Assembly: GCA_027922465.2 (NCBI GenBank)
Contig: BQMF02000283.1
Span: 1 to 64,000 of the forward strand
Reading direction: 5' to 3'
Source: Turritopsis dohrnii
Taxonomy: Eukaryota; Cnidaria; Hydrozoa; Anthoathecata; Oceaniidae
DNA: 64,000 nt
Part shown: positions 35,501-46,984 of the stretch, piece by piece
Numbering within the stretch: position 1 is the first letter of the stretch
Layout: every line of letters begins with the position of its first letter
Program-made: the position numbers and the translations under genes
Notes under the pieces: generated by a model
Database searches by the model: none
Told to the model about the DNA's origin: nothing
What the model saw: only the letters and a program-made list of their open reading frames with translations

Positions 35501-38500
35501 GTTCGAGTTATCGAGACTAAATTGAAACTCACCAATCAAGTCATCTTCAAAATGCCTGCAGTCCAGTTCTGGGAATGTTCGATTGTTTATTTCTTCAATC
35601 TTATCTTTACGTTCATCTTTAACTACAGGAGGTTGAATCGGCGGTAATGTGTCTGAGTTACTGTTTTGCGTCTCCAGTTTCACTTTTACTTGTGGCGCGC
35701 AATTCTGTTAAAGAACGATGTCGATATATTAATGATGACAGTTATTGCTTGAGATGGATTCTCACCAGTCAAAAATTTGATGTCTAACTGAACAATATCA
35801 CTTTCTCATTAATTCTCTTTTTTGTTTCTGGTTGAAATATTTATCACTGAAAATTCACTCACAGAGAAATTCGATTTTTTTCGCAGATGAAAGCTGACAA
35901 ACTTTTCAGAAAATGTTCGTATATTGCAGGTAATAAAGAAAAAGGATCAAAATAAAAAAAAAATACATGATGAGCTGTTAAAGTAGAGCTTCAAACAGAC
36001 GAAAGGTACGTTTTTTGACTGACAAAAAAAGACATTAAATCACTATATCTGCTTCCGGGTGAAATACTTCCAAACTCAAAATGACTTATGCAAGATAAAC
36101 ACATTGATGGTAGTTTTTTAACTGAAGCTATTATCCTTTAAAAGTTTTTTTTTTCATTGATTTGAATTTACAGTATAAAACACAGTTTAAGAACGTCCTC
36201 TTCGCACCGTTGTCTCCCTTCTTACTCAATGATGAAAGAAGGTGCTCTCAAAACGTAAGCCTTCAGATCCATGGCAATCTCTTCATTTAAAATTCATTGC
36301 ACATCTGTGTTTCCAATAACATCCTTACATGACATCCTTACGTAATATTAATATGGGTTTAATATTTAAACATATTCCAAAAAAGTTGTAAACATGATTT
36401 TATAAATCTGGGATAACTTATGCTTATGTAATCGTTCCAGAAGAGGAAGCACAAGGATTCTTAGAGCCTCTCTGTGACCGTTTTCGGTAAATTATAACCA
36501 AAAATAACCATTATCGATTAGAAGATTATAACTAATAATGGAGATTGATCACCTTATAAATTTCTGTTTCGGTGAAGAGATTGAAAACCAATATGAAACA
36601 AAGTATATGTAATAATTAATTGAGAAAGACAAGTAGCACAGATAAACTGGCTGTAGTTACCTTTTATATTTGAATTGTTTTGTTTTATGAGAAAAGCTGT
36701 TTATCTCAAATCAATCCATTCTCATAAAGCGGGCAAAAACATATTCAAATAGTCCTTGACGTCAATTTGGGTCGAAATTGAAAGTCTGTTTTCTTTTGAT
36801 TATGTAAACAATAGTGAACTGAGACACGCTTTTGCACTACATGCAGTGTATATTTGAGATGAACACGAGTTTGTGGAGATAATACTTACGGGAGATGCTT
36901 TTGTATGTCGCTTACGTGGTTCATGCCAACTTTCTGAAAGAACAAGAGGGATAACTATTTATAATACACTTCCAGTCACTTCTTTCGTTACATATTATCA
37001 CATATATTTTCATCAGCAAACAGCTCACCAAATACAGGACAAATTGAAGATATTGAAATTCAATGGGAAAAGATACATGAATTAACATGAGAAATTTTCC
37101 ACACAATATTATGAAAAATGCTCATGCATTTCACTCCATTTCCAAATTAAGCATGAGAATCTACCATTTTAATAATAAGAGAAGCTTAAACATTAATTTT
37201 TAACTGGGATCGAAAATTTGATTTTTATTCCACTATATTTCAACCTAGACATTCAATAACGCGTATGTTTCTTCTGAAATGAACTCCTTCGCAGAGAGTT
37301 TTCGACAAATCTTCCTACTGGGAAAGATACATCCAGAACAACATGTAAGGTTTGGGAAAATCGCACCAGTCAACAGAAACGCTCGAAAGGAAACATTACC
37401 TTTTTTTATTGCAAGAAGGGAGTTTTCTCTCGTTACATAATTATGTTTGACGTCTTTTGGATAGAGTCGGATACATCTTGTTATAATTCCACCGTCACAT
37501 AACGGAATGGAAACGTCGGGAACATGATTGTAATCATACACCTACAGATTAATAACATGAAAATTAAAAACGCAGTTGATTACGGCAGTAAGTCAGCGAC
37601 ATTTGTTAATGTTATGATTCGCACAAAGTCTTCCTTTTACTAGAAGACTGTTGAACAAGAAATAAAAAATAAAAAATTATATAGACGACGGCGATGACGA
37701 CGACGACGACTTTTTTTTAAAAAAAGTGAAACTTTGAAGTGTGGATTTTCTTCCACTACCAACCGTGATAACTTCATCAGGTATACATGGCAGCCATGTT
37801 TCGTTGTCAATGGAGTGGAAAACGCTCAAAATGATTGGCTTTGCCTTTTTCTTTTTGTTTTTCTGTATGCTTTTCAAATGTGGAATGTCTTCATGCTTCT
37901 GAACGTGTGAAAAATAATACAAGAGGTTAAAAACATAACAGTCACAGAAATGGAAATTATCAAGGAAGTGATAAATAAGTCTAAAAAGTTTTTCGCCATG
38001 ATCTATATGTTAATGACCATTCCTCTCATTATTTCGTAGTTTACTTAACACCAAAAATATACTTGACATTTTATCTAACCTAGTATGGAGTTTGGCGATG
38101 GGTTCTAATGGACTGAGACGATGTAATTAAATAGCAATGTCGAAATCAGAAGGTACTAAAAATCACACGTTTGCTGTCAACTATCATTCAAATAGATTAT
38201 GTTTCGCTTTAGTCCCACCACCTAGCCACCTCCTAGCCACCACCTAGCCACCACTTACTAACGAAACCCTGACGAAAGAAGAAACCAAACATAAATAAAT
38301 AAATGTTGCACCTTCAGTATCAGCTGCTCGATATACCGAAGCTTATCAAAGGTGCATTCTAAATATTCCAGTTGTTCTATCGAGTCTTTTTCGTCTGATT
38401 CCTCTATCTTTCCTATATCCTTTCGTCCTTTTTTTCTTTTAATATTTCTTTGTTTGTCTTTCAGCACATCCTTGGTGACCTTCTTCTTCAGGTTTTTCTT

Positions 38501-41500
38501 TTTCTTTAATTTCGGAAGTCTTGTTTCGTTTGCGTTATTCTTCTCTTTGATGTTTGATATTTTTTGTTGATATTTTTCAACCGCAATCTCGGAGATTTTG
38601 GGCAAAACTATTTTCGATTTACGCCTGATGATGTTCGTTTCTTCGCTTTGTTTTTCCAATATTTCGTTTTTTTCTAATCTGATTTCGTTTATTTTCAACA
38701 CATGTTGTATCACCTCCTTTTCAAATTTCTCCTCCATGTTTTCATCTCCTTCAACCTTTCTCTGTTTATTTTCTATTTCTTCGATAAAATTATCTTTCAC
38801 ATCAAGTAAAGTTTTCGAAAAATCGTTTGATTTTGAAAACTCGTCCACTTTAGATAACTCGTCCACTTTTGATAACTCGTCCGCTTCTGAAAACTCGCCG
38901 GATGGTTCTCTCTGTACTATCCTAGTCGCAGATTTTTTACTTTCTTCTTCAATGAGAAATGCAACAGTTTTTCTTGCTGGCTCTTTGCTTAGAATGTCAG
39001 TGTTGGTGAAATTTGTTTCTAGTACACTTCCTTCGATCAAATTCTTGTCGAAATCGTTGTTTCGTCTGCCGTCAATTCCAATTTTGTCATCGTCTTTATT
39101 TGTCTTGTCGCTTTTATTCTCGTTGCGGTTATTTTTCAGATGTTTCCGTGTTTTCTGTTTTCTGTTTTCTCTCTTTTGATTATCAGCAACAAATTTCTTT
39201 TCCGTATTCTTCCTTTTCTGTCCGTGTATAGGGAAGCGATCTCTCCACAAATTAAAAGCCTCTGAAACATGAAATCGGATTATCCATGAGTTTTGATTCT
39301 TTTCGGAATATTATTGTCGACGTTCGAGCATGCGCATTTTTTATAATCATATCAAAAAATATTCTTTGAATTTTGGAGAGATTTATTCTTATGACATTAT
39401 AATCAATGAATCAAAAAAATCACTGCGAAGGAGTGCATTTCTATAGAAATTTACACACTATTTTAGTAAAAATGCTCTTCACCCCAGTGTCTTTTTTACT
39501 ATATTGCCCACTGGGTGAAATGTGATTTTCATATTTCTCTTAAACAAGGTTGGTGCCCCGTGGTTGCTTGATGTTTCCATGGTTTCCATGTTTTCCATAG
39601 TATAGAGTTTAGATAATTACCCCCCGGAAAATTACCCCCATCCAATTTAGGTTAATGGTTGGGGTAAGGATTAGGCTAAAGGGTACCTACATGGTGGGAA
39701 ATTTTCCGGGGGTAATGACTCGGGGGCAATTTACTGAGTGAGCAATCATCCAGGTGGGTGGGGATCGGGGGCAATTTTCCAGGGTGGAATTGTCCTAGAA
39801 GCATGAGTTAGTAAACGAGCCTATGCAGTTTTTTCTCTTAACGGTTTTAGCTTGTCGAATACAAAAATTGAAACCTTATTTTACGGCGCGGCAATCCTCT
39901 TTGAACTATTTGTTGTTAGTGGTTTTCTTTAAAGGAGAATCTTTAGTTTTTCTGTTTAAAATAAATGCATCTTCAATGATTAAAACTCCAAATTGTTAAT
40001 AGTTAATAGTGGACAGATTTGTTGAAAAATCACTGTGAAGGAGTGCATTTCAATCAAAATACACACACTATTTCTTGGCCGCAGTGACTTTTTGATGATT
40101 TTGCTCAGTGGAGCAGAATTCTCAGTTTTTTTAGTCTCTTATGAGAAAACAGGAACGAAAATCAGCTCAATATACTTCCAGAGACCGAATTCTAATGTAC
40201 TCCCATTAATAATGTACCAACAAAGGAATCGAACAAATCGAACCTACTCGTTTGTTGTTTGAGCCTATGCAGTCTTTCTTCAGGATGTGTGGATGGCATT
40301 GTTTTCAGAACAGCTTTCATGCTTCTAATACGTTCCAAAGACTCCTTCAAAAGCTGAAAGAGAAGACTATTACCTGTTGTTACACCGACAAATGTAGTAA
40401 CTCCGACAAATGTAGTAACTCCGACAAATATAGTAAACCTACATCAAATGTGGTAAACGCCTTGAACATTGAAATGAACCATAATTAGCCCAAACACATG
40501 AAGGTCTTCACCAGTTAACTTTGAGCTAAATGAGGCACAATTGGGAAAACACATTAAGGCCCCCGTGAAGCAATTTTTCAAGGGCGATCAGGTGGCTGCA
40601 AAATAAGCTTGAAATTCGCACATGCGCAGTAAGAGACTGTCAATACAAGTAAAATGGGTCGTAATTAGGCAACGTCTTCCTCAAGCAGCTTTGTAAGGGC
40701 TGTCAAGTGGCCATAAAATGAAACACAAAATCGCGCATACGCAATACTAAATGCAAGCTAAATGAGCCGTACTTATGTAAATGCTCGAAGGTCTTCACCA
40801 GGTAACTTTTAAAGGCCTATAAAGTCAGGCTTTTATTTTCCATTATGGTGTTGTGTTATATTTTTTTTGAATAGAAGATCTTACTATAAAGCATATGTCA
40901 GTTCTTTGTAACATTTACAAGGAAGTTTTCTCTTATACTGGAACTTTCCTTACTGGCACTTTTCTTTAACTGATTTGAATTTTTTTTCTCGTCCTTACAT
41001 ACACGGGAGAAAAAGTTTACGAAAGCTGAACTGTATGTTTCACTAAAGCATAAGAAATGGGACTGGTTTAATCCCACGTTTGGCATACCAGTAATAGTTT
41101 ATTATTGCCGCCAATTCTAAAAATAAGTTATTCACACTGTCAGTGTAATAACATAAGATACCAATTATGCGTACCTATGGAAGTAAAAATATCTTCAAAA
41201 AAAATGAAAATTACAAATATTGACCAGCATAATACGTAAGCTAATTTGCATAAGATCAGTCGTCACCTCCAACATGCTTCAATGCAGGATATCTTAAAAA
41301 TGCACCATATATCTGTTTATTTCTTCGGTTATGATCGTTGAACTTCATTGTTTTTGCATACTTCATCTTTATAAAAACGTGGAAATGTTCAAATGTGGGA
41401 ATGCTGAAGCAGCTTAAGTACCCCTTGTTCGTTATTGTTAAAGGTATCTCGAATTCATTGATTTAACTGGGATATACATAAATATAGCCTTTAGTGAAGC

Positions 41501-44329
41501 ACACGATTAGCCTATGTTCACAGTCATTTTTTTAATTAAGTACTATGCATCTGCCAGTTTGACTTTTAATCATCTGATAGCCCTCGAAAAGTGACTTGGT
41601 AAAGACCTTGATGCGTTTTGCCTAATTATGGCTCGTTTAGCTCATATTAGCATATTAGCATACGCGATTTTGAGTTTTATTATATGGCCACCTGATAGCC
41701 CTTACAAAGTTACCCGGTGAAAACCTTCATGTGTTTTGCCTTTTTATGGCTCATTTCAACGTTAAAGGCGTTTTCTACATTTGTTAGAGTTACTACATTT
41801 CAAAAAATAAAAGTAAAGAAACACAAACAAGAAAATTTTGTGAGCGAAGCTTTTCGTCTTCATCATGGCTCTATAAACTGATTTTTTTGATTTACTATCG
41901 CGAATGATTTTCAACACTTTGACCTGACTACATTTGTCGTTGAAAATTTACTACGCCTGTCTGTTATTGTTCCCATACAAACCATCGACGTTAAATTTTA
42001 TAATTAAAAACTTTCTGTTTTAGTTTTACTTGTTCTGCTCTGTAGAATTGTGTGATATTATTTCTTAAAATGGATAGGTGTAGCTCACTCTGTTCTTACC
42101 ATACTCTACTCTGGTTGGATGAATTTGACACCAACATAAATGAACAAAACACAGACCATCATGTTTCCTTAAGTACCATACATATAAAGAAATAGGCACT
42201 ATGATAGAGATTTGATTTTTGCCTTGTGCAATCAACTTACCTGAGCTTTCTTATCACTTACTTCTTCATGTGTAAGCAATTTCCGCGGTATGGATAGACG
42301 AGATTGTTTGAACTTTTCTTCTGGAGACAACAGTATGATAAGTTGTGTTATTTTTTCGAAAATGATTCGACTGCTGATCTACAGAATTAGAAAGAACCAG
42401 CTCAAAGATATACCGGGAAACCATTGGGGTTGTCTGTAAGATTCTAGGGCAATATCCCGACCGGCCATTTACCCGACGATCAACAAACCCCAACTCTAAC
42501 ACCTAACCTCAACCCTTACCCTAACCTTCCTCCTTTGTGGTTGTCGGGAAAGTTTCCGGTCGGGGATTTCCCGTCGGGTTACTTATCGGATAGCGACTGT
42601 AAAACATAGATACGTGTTTTTACTTCACGGCCAATGTATGAACTTTGGTTTTGATGAATCTCCAGTATTTCATAAGTAAGAATGGAGAAGTGGGTATGTT
42701 TACTTGAGATGTGGCGCAAAATTTAGAATTTATACGGTATTTACACCAACATGGGTTTGGGTAAGAAACGTGCCTTTTTGTATTATAATGATTCAATACC
42801 AACAAAGCTTATTCCATTCATTATTCTTAAATCGACGTTATTAATTCTAGAAGCATAGTAAAACTTACCGCCATGTCTCGTTCTATATCATTTCTTAGAC
42901 ATATTAAATACTTTAAAACATCACTTCTGTGGTCTGTGTGATAACCAAGTAGAAAATACTGGTCTATTGTTCGACCCTTTCTTCCTTCGTCAGATGAAAG
43001 GAATAATTCATAATTGCTTTCTTCTTCGCTCGACCAAATGAAGTCTTTGAATTTTGAATACCATTCGTCATGTTCAAAATCTGTCAAAACCTAGATTTAA
43101 TAATCAACAATCTTTTTAATCATTTTTGTTCAGAGAGGTCTTGATATCCATAAGGTTTGAGCTGTTAAAACTGTAAATACAGTTTGGCTTACTGAGTTTA
43201 AGGTCAGTTCATAAAACACCATTCTTGCAAACCGTATTAAATGATTCAAGGCTTTTCAGCCGGCACATTTATCGAAAAATATCTGCGAAGGAGTGCATTT
43301 CTATAGAAATCTACACACAATTTCACTGAAAATGTTCTCCGTCACAGTGGCTTTTTGAAGATTTTGCCCACTGTGTTAATGAGGAAACATAAACAGAAAA
43401 ATGTAGCATTTTGAAATATATTTTGTAGCCATATATTCTCTCTCTGCATGCATTTAATATACTTGGCTCTTTTTAAAGACCAGAGTATGTGATATACGCG
43501 CGTTTGTACCACGTGCGTGTGCCACGTTTATTCACCTTCTGTAGGTTGGCGATAATGAGATCACCTGGAGTGAGTTTACGCGAATTGCTGTAATCATTGG
43601 AAACTGTAACGTTCTTATCAGTGAAACAATATAGAAACAGTAAAATAGTTGGATGTAACCCTCTACAAAACATATTGGGAAAACTAAAAAATAAACAAAC
43701 AAACAAACAAACAAACAAGAGGGGTAAAGGGGGGATTTCCTAAATATTAAGTGGAGGCTTGTAGATAAAATCGTGAAAGGTTTATTCAACTACAAAGCCG
43801 ATACAGAATCTGAAAACTTTGGGAGATACTGGTAGAAAAGGATCTGCGATGACGTGTGATAGAAAGATGGTCACATGTACACGATTTCAAATGTAACATG
43901 GCAGACGAATAAATGATGACGTGTATGTAAACTGAAATGATTGGTTGGGTGAACAAGGATTCTGATTTGTTTTAAGGTTTGTTAAAAACTAGGTTAAGTG
44001 CAACCAGGGTTACATTCGCGCCAAGAAGAACATAAGTGAATAGACGGTCCATTTCGTACGTGTACAGTTATTTCCTGTGTCTTTGCCACTGTTGAACGAC
44101 TGAAGGTCATCGTCATAGTTTTAAACATTATTCAACAAAAACTTCGGTAATTCGAAAAATTATTCGCCGACTTAATCGATCAAAAAATACTATGACAACC
44201 GTGTGTAAACAAATATTAAAAATGTCGTCTTACCGAACATTCAGTGGGTTCGTTTTCTATAGGTTTTCTTTGTAATCTATACTGGAAAAAACTTTCTTTG
44301 TTATTGTTTGTCTTCTCCAAAACGAACAT
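32563..44329 (-). CDS. Unnamed multi-exon gene: Lys/Glu-rich protein with EF-hand-like C-terminus
   Basis: Exons in reading order: 44329-44234, 43613-43536, 43090-42869, about 42320-42241, 40353-40248, 39261-38312, 37898-37764, 37541-37400, 36933-36890, 35704-35533, 35178-34891, 34132-34059, 33629-33513, 33291-33197, 32839-32563. Almost all have clean GTAAG-type donors, and phases agree except into the 42.3 kb exon, where a different acceptor (42309) or a missed exon is needed. The product is about 955 residues. Exon 6 (about 317 codons) is Lys/Glu/Asp-rich with a tandem (DELSKV)n-like stretch and basic KKKKNLKKK clusters. The C-terminal about 190 residues are compact and EF-hand-like (QKDWYKAVYKDFQASQADKN, then FDVLGLKATDHVDEKTF). 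I do not recognise the family; a cytoskeletal or ciliary calcium-binding-type protein is only a guess. Confidence 0.75.
32876..32995 (-). repeat. Dispersed 115-bp hairpin repeat, copy 3
   Basis: Minus orientation: acccaatgggcaaaatcgtc at the left, tagaaatgcactccttcaca near the right. It lies about 37 bp upstream of the last exon of the EF-hand-like gene, close to its splice acceptor. Confidence 0.8.
34215..34335 (+). repeat. SINE-like repeat with (ttac)n tail, copy 1
   Basis: taaagcaatgctat, gtcggcgggcggaagaacc, attacggatg and ggactaaaaactccc are shared with the copy at about 59448-59535, in the same order and orientation. Both end in gttacttacttac, as expected of a retroposed short element with a microsatellite tail. 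This copy lies in an intron of the EF-hand-like gene. Confidence 0.65.
34754..34872 (+). repeat. Dispersed 115-bp hairpin repeat, copy 4
   Basis: Begins agtgggcaaacttgttg and ends ttttgtccgctgggt. It starts about 17 bp beyond the donor of the 35178-34891 exon of the EF-hand-like gene. Confidence 0.82.
35280..35398 (-). repeat. Dispersed 115-bp hairpin repeat, copy 5
   Basis: Minus orientation. Begins cccagtgggaaaaatcttc and ends aattagaccactggg, so both ends show the CCC-A/C-TGGG signature. It is intronic in the EF-hand-like gene. Confidence 0.85.
37250..37321 (-). repeat. Dispersed hairpin repeat, truncated copy 6
   Basis: Only one side is kept: tgaactccttcgcaga, cgacaaatcttcctactggg. Intronic in the EF-hand-like gene. 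Confidence 0.65.
39405..39514 (+). repeat. Dispersed 115-bp hairpin repeat, copy 7
   Basis: Contains cactgcgaaggagtgcattt and ends tattgcccactggg. Intronic in the EF-hand-like gene. Confidence 0.82.
39600..39795. repeat. Inverted-repeat element with telomere-like core, copy 1
   Basis: aattacccccggaaaattaccccc at the left is mirrored by ttttccgggggtaatgactcg further right. Between them is gttaatggttggggtaaggattaggc. A structurally similar element lies at about 42440-42600. It is an intronic MITE or decayed element; the ends are approximate. Confidence 0.5.
40008..40111 (+). repeat. Dispersed 115-bp hairpin repeat, copy 8
   Basis: Begins agtggacagatttgttg, contains tgtgaaggagtgcatttca and ends attttgctcagtgg. 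It shares an intron with copy 7. Confidence 0.8.
40381..41960. mobile_element. Foldback element with tandem sub-repeats in an intron
   Basis: The left arm starts with an 18-bp tandem repeat (gtagtaactccgacaaat, three copies at about 40395-40440) and continues with units containing tcttcaccag, aagggc, caggtggcc and gcgcatacgc, repeated at about 120-bp intervals to 40830. The right arm, about 41555-41960, carries the reverse complements (tggccacctgatagccct, catacgcgattttgag, agagttactacattt, ctacatttgtcg). It fills most of the intron between the 42.3 kb and 40.3 kb exons of the EF-hand-like gene. No coding capacity. Confidence 0.72.
42440..42600. repeat. Inverted-repeat element with telomere-like core, copy 2
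   Basis: The ends carry cccgaccggccatttacccg and cgggaaagtttccggtcggg, which are inverted relatives. The core reads ccctaac-type sequence (acctaacctcaacccttacc). Layout resembles the element at 39600-39795. It lies in an intron; the limits are approximate. Confidence 0.5.
43258..43374 (+). repeat. Dispersed 115-bp hairpin repeat, copy 9
   Basis: Contains ctgcgaaggagtgcatttct and ends gattttgcccactgtg. Lies in the intron between the 43.6 kb and 43.0 kb exons of the EF-hand-like gene. Confidence 0.82.
43690..43720. repeat. (aaac)n microsatellite
   Basis: About seven tandem aaac units, located in intron 1 of the EF-hand-like gene. Confidence 0.9.
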
Positions 44330-44856
44330 CTTAGCTTTCCTTTCGTATATACACAGTGTATATTTGTGATTTGAACATATCACAGCAAGAATAATTATTG
44401 ATTGTTAAAGCGATTTCGGAAAAGTAATTTGTCAAACACTTGAGAATTGAAATGATCGTATTTGAAATAGCTTCGTGATGTGAACCAGGTATTAAGTGAA
44501 AATATCTTACAACGCCGGAATTCCACTAGGTGAAAAATAAATCACTTTCTCTTTTTTTTGTCTGCAACATTTTCCACCTCGTGAACATCTGGCTTAAAGG
44601 AAAGCGAAAAAAACTAAAAGCTAAAAAATGATGAGACAACATAGTACTTTTCATGAAATATTAAATAAAACTTTTCTAAGTTTGTTCGGTTTACTGATAA
44701 CAGTAATGCTGTTTTCACTTCTACATTTAATAATACTCTACACACACACTAATACGACCTGCTTAAACTCTGCAAATCCGTTGAATCTTTTTGCGCTGCT
44801 TTTCAAACTTTCATGCTGCAAGTTATTTTAAACTTCATTTTTTATGTTAAAAATAT

Positions 44857-45799
44857 GACTAGCATGTGGCTGTAGCTAAAAGTGCCCCCGCGCTCAAGCA
44901 TTCCAATTTGTACACACAGCAAGCTATACATTAAAAAAGAACATTTTCCGCCAAAACATTTTGTAATTTAAGGATTTTAGTAAAAATATTTTTGGTTGAT
45001 TTGGGGCCTGATAAGTGGCATACTTTAAATATTTCGACAAAGCCAGTCTTTTATGTATGACAAGATACACAATATTTCAAATACAAATCGTGATCAAAGT
45101 GTCTGTATGCAGTAACCCTTTTTAACCAAGTTTTTAATTGTTATTTATATAATAATATATTTGTAATAATGTTTTAATAATGTATATATATTTTAAAATT
45201 TTGGACGAATAGCCATGTAATGTGGAAATGCCAAATATATTTCATTAATAATAATAATAATAATAACAATAATAACTGTGCCGAAAATCACATATTTAAG
45301 TGTAAATATTTATGTTTTACAATACAACGAATTGTTTAATGAGTCGTGTAACCATGTGGCATTGTGTAGCCGTGGCCACACTAACTTGGAATATGCACAC
45401 CAAATAGATTTACTTACGCAGTTGAAAATCTTCATGAAACTTTAAAAAACTTAAACCCTTACTTTTTGCTATCTCTTAGGCCTAAGTCACACTAATGCTA
45501 ATGCTACCGACTGGTAGCCCTGTGGTAGAGTGCTCGCTTCCTGTTCGGGAGGTCGCGGGTTCAATCCCCGACCGAGTCATGCCAGCGACTATAACAGTGT
45601 GAATCAATCCTCTCTGCTTAGTACTCAGCAAGAGAGTAGGAATGATGTCTAGGGTGGTTGTCTAGTTGAGTGGTTCCTGTCATTACAGCTTCCGTAGCCC
45701 AAATGGGGGCTTTAAATGCTCTAAGACCTCCTTCGCAGGACCCTCATTGATAACAGTACCTTAAGGAACTGAAGAGGCTATCCTGGGTAAACATTCGTA

Positions 45800-45830
<31 letters not shown>

Positions 45831-46984
45831 TACCTTTTAAAAAGTAAAAACATGGCTGAACAAGTAATATCAGAAAGTATTGCTACAAACAAAAGAAATG
45901 TGTGATATGCAACCATGGAAACGTATTTTATAATAATTTCAAAATTTCAAAATAAGATTTGTTAAAGAAATTATTGCCCCCGCAGCGAGCGTAAGCGAGC
46001 GAGGAGGCATAGTAGTTTCACGAAATAGGCGAATGTCAGTTTCCGATTTTGTTCATCATCATCATCATCATCTTCATCCTCCAACTTTTCGTGTTGACGT
46101 TACACGGTGGTATAGAATTATTAGCTGACTTTGCTTTTTTCCCGTTTCAAAGCATGGTACTGTAAGTGGAATGTTTTTTCGTATCTCTTTCCTAATTTAT
46201 TATTATTTATACTATCTTATTTAGGAAGTTCGTATCATAAAATTGCTTAGACATTTTTCATATTACTTTTGTGTTGTTTTAGTGCAGTGAACGACTAGGA
46301 TTTTGAAGCACAGCTTGAAATCTGAAATTTTACCAACAACAATTTATTTTTGTATATATGTTTTAGCTCTAAATCTTTCATTCGATAAATTTTATTCAAT
46401 GCACTGATTTTTGGCGGATCTTGCCTTAAAAAGATTTTAATTGGATTTCTGTGTATGCAAGAAAGCCTACAAATTGTCGTTCTTCGTGTTTTTCTTCTTT
46501 TTTCTGTCCTCCAAACCTGGTGTGATCATGATCAATAAAACCTTCTTAGATTTTTTTCTTGTTTTTTATGTAAACTTTGGCTATTTCTTGTTTCGAATCA
46601 AAGTTTGAAACGCAGTTTTCTAATGGAATTTTCGCTTTAATTTTTTTTTGAAAAAGTTTTTTTTCTTTCTTTTGGTTCTTACAGAATTTCTTTAACAAAA
46701 GTTTATCTTATTTTGATTATAAAATACGTATCCATGGTTTCAGTTCACACATTTCTTTTGTTTGTAGCCAATACTTTCTGATATTACTTGTTAAGCCTTA
46801 ATTACACTTTTTGAAAGGTATAAATTAGCATCAGTGTGACATAGGACTAAGACATAACAAAAAGTAACAAAGTTTTTCTTTGTTTTTGTTTCCGTTGTAT
46901 AGGCTTGCAATGTATAGCTTGCTGTGTGTACAAATTGGAATGCTTGAGCGCGGGGGCATTTTTAGCTAAAGCTACATGCTAGTC
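44857..46984. mobile_element. Inverted-repeat element A (interleaved with B)
   Basis: The left end gactagcatgtggctgtagc and the right end gctacatgctagtc are inverted. The match continues through gcccccgcgctcaagcattc and ttgtacacacagcaagc. After an insertion at about 44937-45445, the left arm goes on with taagtcacactaatgcta, is cut by a SINE, and resumes at about 45830-45970 (acaagtaatatcagaaagta). The right arm lies at about 46665-46984. The insertion at 44937-45445 ends in (taa)n near 45250 and looks like a LINE or SINE tail. The start of element B sits exactly where the left arm of A stops matching. Confidence 0.75.
45506..45829 (+). repeat. tRNA-derived SINE with (aat)n tail
   Basis: The tRNA-like head has an A box (tggtagagtgctcgc) and a B box (gggttcaatcccc) with an anticodon-arm-like stem between them (tcgcttcctgttcgggaggt). 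A body of about 230 bp follows, then (aat)n to 45829. It interrupts the left arm of element A. The uninterrupted right arm (near 46820-46835) serves as the empty site: cactgatgctaatttatacc. Confidence 0.85.

Noticed and set aside
38352..39231. Plus-strand Ser/Phe/Leu-rich frames of up to 193 codons
   Set aside because: Antisense shadow of the Lys/Glu-rich exon, whose codon bias keeps the other strand open.
40395..40440. Three 18-bp units considered as a CRISPR-like array
   Set aside because: Units abut without unique spacers, and they belong to a foldback element in an animal intron.
39600..42600. Interstitial telomere sequence (ccctaac-like cores)
   Set aside because: Only a few degenerate units inside short inverted-repeat elements; not a tandem telomeric array.
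45506..45585. A functional tRNA gene
   Set aside because: A and B boxes are present, but the sequence runs into a long SINE body with an (aat)n tail, and acceptor-stem pairing is poor.
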